The notes under the pieces were generated by a model that saw only the letters and a program-made list of their open reading frames with translations, was not told the DNA's origin and made no database searches. Positions 37,793 through 43,807 of a DNA stretch of 43,807 bases are shown here, in pieces. A program made the translations under genes and the position numbers. Source of the stretch: Thomasclavelia sp. GTDB lineage: Bacteria; Bacillota_I; Bacilli_A; Erysipelotrichales; Coprobacillaceae. Where the stretch lies: NCBI RefSeq assembly GCF_017889095.1, contig NZ_JAGHEW010000242.1, positions 1 to 43,807 on the forward strand, written 5' to 3'. Positions within the stretch are counted from its first letter, which is position 1. Every line of letters begins with the position of its first letter.

Positions 37793-39361
37793 TTACTTTC
37801 CTATTTCTTCAATAAAACATGTATGTTTTTTAGTTTTCTTATCATAGCTAATGGCAACTAACAACAGATTATCTTTATATTTCTCTAATCCTTTTGGGTA
37901 TTTCTTTTCTTTAATCTGGTCAATTGCTGTCTTAGCTTCCTGATTCCATTTCAGTTCTATGATCATAGCTGGTTTATCTCGATATGGAATCAAGACAATA
38001 TCTACAAACCCTTCACCACTTGGCATCTCTCTTATCATTGTATAATGATTTCTTGCATAAATATATGCTATTGACAATGTATATGACATTGCATTTTCAT
38101 TGTTGTAAGTTAATATTGATGTATCCAGATGAGCTTCTTCGATATATCTTGCTACTGCATCTTCATCTTTTTTCCATGTTGCTTCCAATAGTTCTCGACT
38201 ATTTAATAATGCTTTTGTAGTTTCCTGCCAGTTGGAATCTTCTATAGAATTAACAAATGAATCAATAACTTCTTTGTTAGGAATATAACATGTATGATTA
38301 AAACTGTTATATCCTAAATAGCCCAGATGTATAAGAAGTGTCAATACATCATCTTTTGATTTGAATGTTGTCATATCATTTTGAAACTTACTTGTATTGA
38401 CATCTACACTCTCTCCAGATAACAATTGAACGATATTATCCTTCAAGCCATCAAAGTTCATATCTATATAAACCTGTAAAGCTTCATAGGTTTCTGTTGA
38501 TGTCCAGTAATTTCCAAATTGTTTTCTCACAATTGAAGAAACAACAGAGCGAGGAGAAAAAGTTGAAATATCATTTGTCATGTGATATCCATCATACCAT
38601 TGCTTCAATTCATCATAACTAATGTTGAATTGAATGCAAAGATTTTGAACCTCAGCCTCCGTAAATCCCATAAATTCAACGAATAATCCTGGATCAATCA
38701 TTGAGATTTCTTCAAACATATTCAAGGCACTATGGGTTCCATATTTCTTGATAGGCAATATTCCTGTCATATATGCTAACTCTACATAAGGTTTATCTTT
38801 CAATAAGTTTCTTAAAAAATCAAGATATATTCTCTGCGATTCTTTATCCTGCTTATATTCTCTAAATATACAATCCCATTCATCTATAATAAAAATAAAT
38901 TGGTTTTTTGAAAAAGCATAGATATCTTCTAGAGATAATGAAAGATTTGTTTCATCAAAGAAATTTACTAAATATTCCTGTTTAAACTCATTTAAAATTC
39001 TAATTGTTAGTAATTGAATCATTTTATCAATATTATGTGTATTACTTAAAAAACTTTGCATATTGATATGAATGACATGGTGTTTGTTAAGATGTTCTAA
39101 ATAATGATCAGTTTGACTAATTTTTAGTGAATCAAAGATATTATGAGAGTCACATCCCATTGAATAATAGGCTACAAGCATATCGGCATCGGTACTCTTT
39201 CCAAAGCGTCTGGGTCTTGATACACAAATATATTTATTAACTTTATTTCTTAAATATTCAACATGTTGAATAAGTAATGACTTATCAACATATATTTCTT
39301 TATTAACTGCTTCATAAAAATTTTGATTTGTTGGATTTAAATAGATTCCCATACTTATCAC
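37793..39361 (-). CDS. AAA-ATPase-like / PD-(D/E)XK nuclease-domain protein (PF09820/PF08011-like)
   Basis: 'YVDKSLLIQHVEYLRNKVNKYICVSRPRRFGKSTDADMLVAYYS', 'FIFIIDEWDCIFREYK', C-term 'GFVDIVLIPYRDKPAMIIELKWNQEAKTAIDQIKEKKY'. Confidence 0.92.
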   Translation of the reverse strand: MISMGIYLNPTNQNFYEAVNKEIYVDKSLLIQHVEYLRNKVNKYICVSRPRRFGKSTDADMLVAYYSMGCDSHNIFDSLKISQTDHYLEHLNKHHVIHINMQSFLSNTHNIDKMIQLLTIRILNEFKQEYLVNFFDETNLSLSLEDIYAFSKNQFIFIIDEWDCIFREYKQDKESQRIYLDFLRNLLKDKPYVELAYMTGILPIKKYGTHSALNMFEEISMIDPGLFVEFMGFTEAEVQNLCIQFNISYDELKQWYDGYHMTNDISTFSPRSVVSSIVRKQFGNYWTSTETYEALQVYIDMNFDGLKDNIVQLLSGESVDVNTSKFQNDMTTFKSKDDVLTLLIHLGYLGYNSFNHTCYIPNKEVIDSFVNSIEDSNWQETTKALLNSRELLEATWKKDEDAVARYIEEAHLDTSILTYNNENAMSYTLSIAYIYARNHYTMIREMPSGEGFVDIVLIPYRDKPAMIIELKWNQEAKTAIDQIKEKKYPKGLEKYKDNLLLVAISYDKKTKKHTCFIEEIGK

Positions 39362-39465
39362 CCTCTTTCCTTTTCATTATATCATTTCCATATTCATTAA
39401 TCATCTTTATTTTATAATACATTGTAATATAAAAATGCCATTTTTTCTTTTACATTTTTTAACAG

Positions 39466-39519
39466 CTAAATTTTTATCATTTTATGTAACTTCAAATAAA
39501 CTAATCCTTCGTAATTACA
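39466..39519 (+). repeat. Right-end sequence of the element (copy adjacent to attR)
   Basis: 47/54 identity to 37523-37576; ends 5 bp before the attR core. Confidence 0.8.
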
Positions 39520-39525
39520 AAATTA
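39509..39525. repeat. Right terminal inverted arm
   Basis: TCGTAATTACAAAATTA, reverse complement 15/17 identical to 4461-4477. Confidence 0.82.
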
Positions 39526-40507
39526 CACCTGTAACCGGAAATAAGCCTACCACTACCCCTAAGTTAATTAAAGTTTGGATTCCAATCATTGAAATAATTC
39601 CAATCATTAAAAAACTGCCAAATAAATCTTTAACTTTAATTGCCTGATTAAAAACAGTGATAAATAAATATCCATACATACAAACCAAAACAATTCCACC
39701 AATCAATCCAAATTCTTCTAAAAAAATAGCAAAAATAAAATCAGTTTGAGGTTCTGGTAAATAAAAATGCTTTTGAATACTATTATTATACCCTACTCCT
39801 AATATTCCTCCTGGAGCAATGGCATATAAAGATTGAATAATTTGAAAACCACTACCAAGTGGATCAGCAAACGGGTTTAAAAAAGCAACAATTCTTTGTA
39901 AACGATATGGCGCTGATAAAATCATCACAACAATCCCAATTACGCCAACAATTCCTAACATAATAAAATATTTAAACGGAAACGGACTAACGATGATCAT
40001 TACAATAATCGAACATACCATTACTACCCCGCTACCAAAATCAGGTTGTAACATAATTAATCCAAACCCTAAAAATAAAATAATTAATAATTTTAAACTA
40101 GCTTTTATTTTCTTTAACTCATGGTAATGGTTACTAATATAGTTAGCACCATAAATAATCATCGCAATTTTAAATAGTTCTGATGGCTGTAAAGAAATGA
40201 TCCCTAAATTAAACCAGGAACGTGATCCCCCACGAACAGCACCAATACCAGGGATCAAGACTAAGATCATTAAAATAAAAGTAATGATCAAAAAAATATT
40301 TGCATGTTTTTGATAAACATGATAATCAATCTTAGCTACTACAAACATCAAAATAACCCCAATAACTGCAAAAATAAGCTGTCGTTTAATATAATACAAT
40401 GAATCATTGTATTTATAACCAGCCCAAATATTACTAGCGCTATATACCATTGCAAGTCCAATTAAAACAATCATTAAAACTAAAATAACTACACGATTAC
40501 GTTTCAT
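39515..40507 (-). pseudogene. ftsW: FtsW N-terminal 328 aa, truncated by the insertion (last two codons are element-derived)
   Basis: SEDS family topology, 'PGIGAVRGGSRSWFNLGIISLQPSELFKIAMI', 'LQPDFGSGVVMV', 'GLFPVTGVIL*'; lacks the LPLMSYGGSS motif and last TM, found at 4360-4463. Confidence 0.93.
39525..39534. other. Right attachment-site core (attR), ACACCTGTAA
   Basis: Identical to 4454-4463; ftsW 5' portion continues to the right (ccggaaataagcc...). Confidence 0.88.
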
Positions 40508-40601
40508 TTATACCACCAGTATAAGTATATGTGTCATTATTTTTAAAAATGTAAAAAAGAAGTCATATTTAAATTGATATTGTTTTTAATTTGTTAGATA
40601 T

Positions 40602-40627
40602 AAAAAAGCCATCAAATGATGACTTTT
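40602..40627 (-). terminator. Possible intrinsic terminator between murD and ftsW
   Basis: Minus strand AAGTCATCAtttGATGGCTTTTTT hairpin and T-tract overlapping the murD stop. Confidence 0.5.
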
Positions 40628-41966
40628 AATATTTATTAACAATTTCTTTAAATACTTCGCCACGTTTTTCATAACCGGAAAATTCATCAAAACTGCTTGT
40701 TGATGGTGAAAGTAAAACAATATCACCGGCAGTAGCTTCTTTTAAAGCTTCAAGCGTAGCTGCTTCAAGATTTTTAACGCAAATACTATTTCCAACATGC
40801 ATTTCATCTTTAAAACGTTTCCCGGCTGCGCCAAATGTTATTAAACGCTTGATTTTATTTCCATAACTTGCCATTTCAGTTAAGTCTAAACCTTTTTCAA
40901 AACCGCCCATTAATAAAATTACTGGTTTATCAAAAGCTTTTAAAGCAATAATACTGGCATCAGTATTTGTCGCTTTAGAGTCATTATAAACTTTAACTCC
41001 ATTGATTTCACGAACAAATTCGATTCGATGTTCTACGCCCATAAATGAAGCAATTTCTTGATTAATGATTTGATTGTCAACTCCAGCTAATTTACAAGCA
41101 CAAATTGCTACCATAATATTTTGTACATTATGATTTCCGACTACTTTAATATCATCTAAAGCAATAATTTTTTCGCCTTGATAATAGATTGCTTGATCTT
41201 TGATCATACAAGTTGCTTCATCAGTTAAAGACATAGTTATCTTTTGACAAGGAACTTGATAATCTTGTAAATATTTTAAAACAGTTGCATCGTCATTGTT
41301 GACGATATAATAATCATTTTCATCGGTATTTTTATAAATATTTGTTTTTGAAGCATAGTATTCATCTAATGAAGCCATATAATCTAAATGATCTGGCGTT
41401 AAATTAATAATTGTGGAAATATGTGGTTTAAAAGTATCAATATCTAATAATTGGAAATTACTCATTTCAATGACCACATAATGATTTTCTTCTTCTAATA
41501 AATTATTATCCATGACAATATCACAAAGTGGATAACCAACATTACCAGCTAGATGAACATTTTTATACTGTCCTTTTAAAATTTTGTCAATTAAAGTTAC
41601 CGTAGTAGTCTTTCCATTAGTACCAGTAACTGCAATATAATGTTGTTTTTTTGCTACCTGATAAGCTAATTCAATTTCCGTATAAACCGGAATTTTTCTT
41701 TCTTTTAATCGTAAGATAAATGGTTTATGGTAATTAATCCCTGGATTTTTAATTACAAAATCAAAATCACGTTCAAATAATTCATCAGGATGACTACCAG
41801 TAACCATTTCAATTCCCATATCGAGATATTGTTGATATTCAGGAATGTCTTTAGCATCTTTAGCTTCATTGACCGTAATTGTTGCATTTAAATGATGTAA
41901 TAATCTAATTGCTGCTTTACCACTTCGGGCTAGTCCAATTACCAATACTTTTTTTCCTGTTAACAT
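40626..41966 (-). CDS. murD: UDP-N-acetylmuramoylalanine--D-glutamate ligase
   Basis: 'VLVIGLARSGKAAIRLLH', 'IAVTGTNGKTTTVTLI', 'YNDSKATNTDASIIAL'. Confidence 0.96.
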   Translation of the reverse strand: MLTGKKVLVIGLARSGKAAIRLLHHLNATITVNEAKDAKDIPEYQQYLDMGIEMVTGSHPDELFERDFDFVIKNPGINYHKPFILRLKERKIPVYTEIELAYQVAKKQHYIAVTGTNGKTTTVTLIDKILKGQYKNVHLAGNVGYPLCDIVMDNNLLEEENHYVVIEMSNFQLLDIDTFKPHISTIINLTPDHLDYMASLDEYYASKTNIYKNTDENDYYIVNNDDATVLKYLQDYQVPCQKITMSLTDEATCMIKDQAIYYQGEKIIALDDIKVVGNHNVQNIMVAICACKLAGVDNQIINQEIASFMGVEHRIEFVREINGVKVYNDSKATNTDASIIALKAFDKPVILLMGGFEKGLDLTEMASYGNKIKRLITFGAAGKRFKDEMHVGNSICVKNLEAATLEALKEATAGDIVLLSPSTSSFDEFSGYEKRGEVFKEIVNKY

Positions 41967-41967
41967 C

Positions 41968-42945
41968 TTATAACACCCCAATTACAATTGATAAAATTCC
42001 ACAAATAAACCCAATAAACCAAAATGAAATAGTAACTTGTTGTTCGCTCCATCCTAACATTTCAAAATGATGATGGATTGGTGCCATTTTAAAGACCCGT
42101 TTACCGCGTGTTTTAAACGAAACAACTTGAATAATTACTGATAGAGTTTCCATTAAGAAAACACCACCAACTAAAATAAGTAATAATTCTTGTTTTGTTA
42201 AGATTGCTAAAATCGCTAAAAAGCCTCCTAAACCAAGAGAACCAACATCACCCATAAAAATTTTAGCTGGATGGTAGTTAAACATCATAAATCCAAGCAA
42301 TGCCCCTACCATTGCTGTTGCATAACTAGCTAAAGCGTAGTCTTTAGTCATAATAGCAAAGATAATAAATGGTGCAATGGCAACCATTGAAAGACCTGTT
42401 GCCAGCCCATCTAATCCATCTGATAAATTAACTCCATTACTTTCACCAGCAAACATAATTAAAATTAATAATGGATATAAAATACCAAAATCAATATCTA
42501 CTTTAATAACTGGTATTGTTACTATTGAAGTAAAATCAGGAATAAAGTTAATCGCAAAGATATAACAAATTATTGCTAAAGCAATCTGTGCTAATAATTT
42601 AGCTAATGGTGATAATCCTTTATTACTATGTTTTACAATAATTAAAGCATCATCAACAAAACCAATTAAACTATAACCAACTAATACAATTGTCGCTAAG
42701 ATCAATTCCGGATTAAACAATCCCCCAATATTAACAACGATCATGGCAATAATTGCTGCTAAAACAAAAACAATTCCTCCCATAGTCGGTGTTCCATTTT
42801 TTACTTTATGAGATTCCAATCCTTCTTCACGTTCTACTTGTCCAAATTTCATCTTATGTAAAAACGGGATAACTTTAGGCATTGCAATTAACACTAAAAT
42901 AAACCCAATCACAAAGGCAAGTACTAACTTAAAAAAATTTTCCAT
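41968..42945 (-). CDS. mraY: Phospho-N-acetylmuramoyl-pentapeptide transferase
   Basis: 'KNGTPTMGGIVFVLA', 'GFVDDALIIVKHSNKGLSPLAKL', 'NLSDGLDGLATGLS', 'MGDVGSLGLGG', 'APIHHHFEMLGWSEQQV'. Confidence 0.97.
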   Translation of the reverse strand: MENFFKLVLAFVIGFILVLIAMPKVIPFLHKMKFGQVEREEGLESHKVKNGTPTMGGIVFVLAAIIAMIVVNIGGLFNPELILATIVLVGYSLIGFVDDALIIVKHSNKGLSPLAKLLAQIALAIICYIFAINFIPDFTSIVTIPVIKVDIDFGILYPLLILIMFAGESNGVNLSDGLDGLATGLSMVAIAPFIIFAIMTKDYALASYATAMVGALLGFMMFNYHPAKIFMGDVGSLGLGGFLAILAILTKQELLLILVGGVFLMETLSVIIQVVSFKTRGKRVFKMAPIHHHFEMLGWSEQQVTISFWFIGFICGILSIVIGVL

Positions 42946-43044
42946 GTATCTAACCCCTTTTTTCAAAATCCGTCTTTACTATATCATATTATCAATAAAT
43001 AGGCAAAATAAAAGGGACAGAAAGTCCCATTTATTCAATCATTG

Positions 43045-43314
43045 TTAGTCGCAAATACCCAATTCTTTCATCTTTTTCATTGCATGGTCAATTGCTGCAT
43101 CAGCATCCTCCCCGTCAGCAATGATTTCAATTTGAGCCTTTGTTGGTATTCCTAATGATAAAACACCCATCAATGATTTCATGTTGACAGTTTTAGAAGC
43201 GTAGACTAGTTTAATATCACTTTTAAACACCTTCATATTATCAACTAATTCGGTTGCTGGAGTCGCATATAGACCAACTGGATCAATTACGGTAACAGTA
43301 ATTCTTTTTACCAT
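43045..43314 (-). CDS. HPr-family protein lacking the His15 phosphorylation site (Crh-like)
   Basis: HPr fold pattern; active-site GLHARPA is GLYATPA; Ser46 region retained (VNMKSLMGVLSLG). Confidence 0.88.
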   Translation of the reverse strand: MVKRITVTVIDPVGLYATPATELVDNMKVFKSDIKLVYASKTVNMKSLMGVLSLGIPTKAQIEIIADGEDADAAIDHAMKKMKELGICD

Positions 43315-43584
43315 ATTGCATACCTCCTTTATTACTTATATTATACCATTGTTGCTAAATTATTTCATCTATTATAATTCTCTTTTTCATTAAAATAATA
43401 TTAAGAAATCATCTCTAGATAAAACAATACTGCATTTAAATAATACGTTTATTATCACTAAAATATGCTTATCTTTTTAATTATTTATATGAATTATATT
43501 TCATTTAAATATAACTTATTTTACATAATTTACCCACAATTATCCCTTATTATAAATCTATATTAACTAACAGGAGGAAAATTT

Positions 43585-43807
43585 ATGATATCAAAACTAA
43601 AAAAATACAATAAACTTTCAATTATTTTATATCTTCTAGCAATAATCTTTTTAATTGCTTTTATCTTTAGCTTCTACGATGTTACTAAATATTTATTTTC
43701 ATTATATACTGCCGGAACTATTTCATTTGCAAACTGGTTTGAATGCATTCTTTATTATATCAACAATACACTTAATTACTTAGGATTTAGTCTTATTATT
43801 CTAGGAA
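43585..43807 (+). CDS. Membrane protein, N-terminal part (runs off window)
   Basis: ATG after AGGAGG; MISKLKKYNKLSIILYLLAIIFLIAFIFSFYDVTKYLF...; no stop before window end. Confidence 0.6.
   Translation, partial: MISKLKKYNKLSIILYLLAIIFLIAFIFSFYDVTKYLFSLYTAGTISFANWFECILYYINNTLNYLGFSLIILG

Noticed and set aside
4454-39534. Prophage or ICE interpretation of the 35-kb insertion
   Set aside because: No capsid, terminase, lysis, relaxase, or conjugation genes found; cargo is polysaccharide/peptide biosynthesis.
39435-39647. 70-aa plus-strand ORF spanning the attR junction
   Set aside because: Antisense to ftsW and crosses the host/element boundary; no independent support.

Overview
AT-rich Firmicutes window (probably Erysipelotrichia-like, from gene content and composition). 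Both ends are a division/cell-wall (dcw) cluster on the minus strand: mraY-murD-ftsW'...'ftsW-murG-murB-ftsQ(divIB)-ftsA-ftsZ(partial). An HPr/Crh-like gene lies upstream. The key observation is that ftsW is split by a ~35.07 kb insertion. The 10-bp core ACACCTGTAA occurs at both junctions (4454-4463 and 39525-39534). Joining the flanks across it restores an uninterrupted FtsW reading frame (...GLFPVTGV|TLPLMSYGGSSLTITLIAMG...), and joining the element ends gives a 40-bp near-palindrome that looks like attP. A large serine recombinase with a coupled 45-aa ORF sits at the left end. The cargo is a ~30 kb exopolysaccharide/capsule operon with a LoaP/UpxY-type NusG antiterminator, initiating sugar transferase, glycosyltransferases, Wzy, Wzx, pyruvyl and acetyl transferases, two fused Wzc-like BY-kinases, a PHP phosphatase and a BTAD regulator. 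An apparent RiPP-like cassette is embedded in it: precursor candidate, PqqD, radical SAM/SPASM, S26 peptidase, ABC exporter, HprK-like kinase, nucleotidyltransferase. Upstream of the antiterminator, a good sigma-A promoter lies between two 17-bp exact inverted repeats, a candidate invertible ON/OFF switch. The right end carries an AAA/PD-(D/E)XK gene flanked by a diverged duplication of the element end. I saw no conjugation, replication or phage structural genes, so the island resembles SCCcap-type capsule cassettes in concept. All calls come from reading the sequence; no database search was run.
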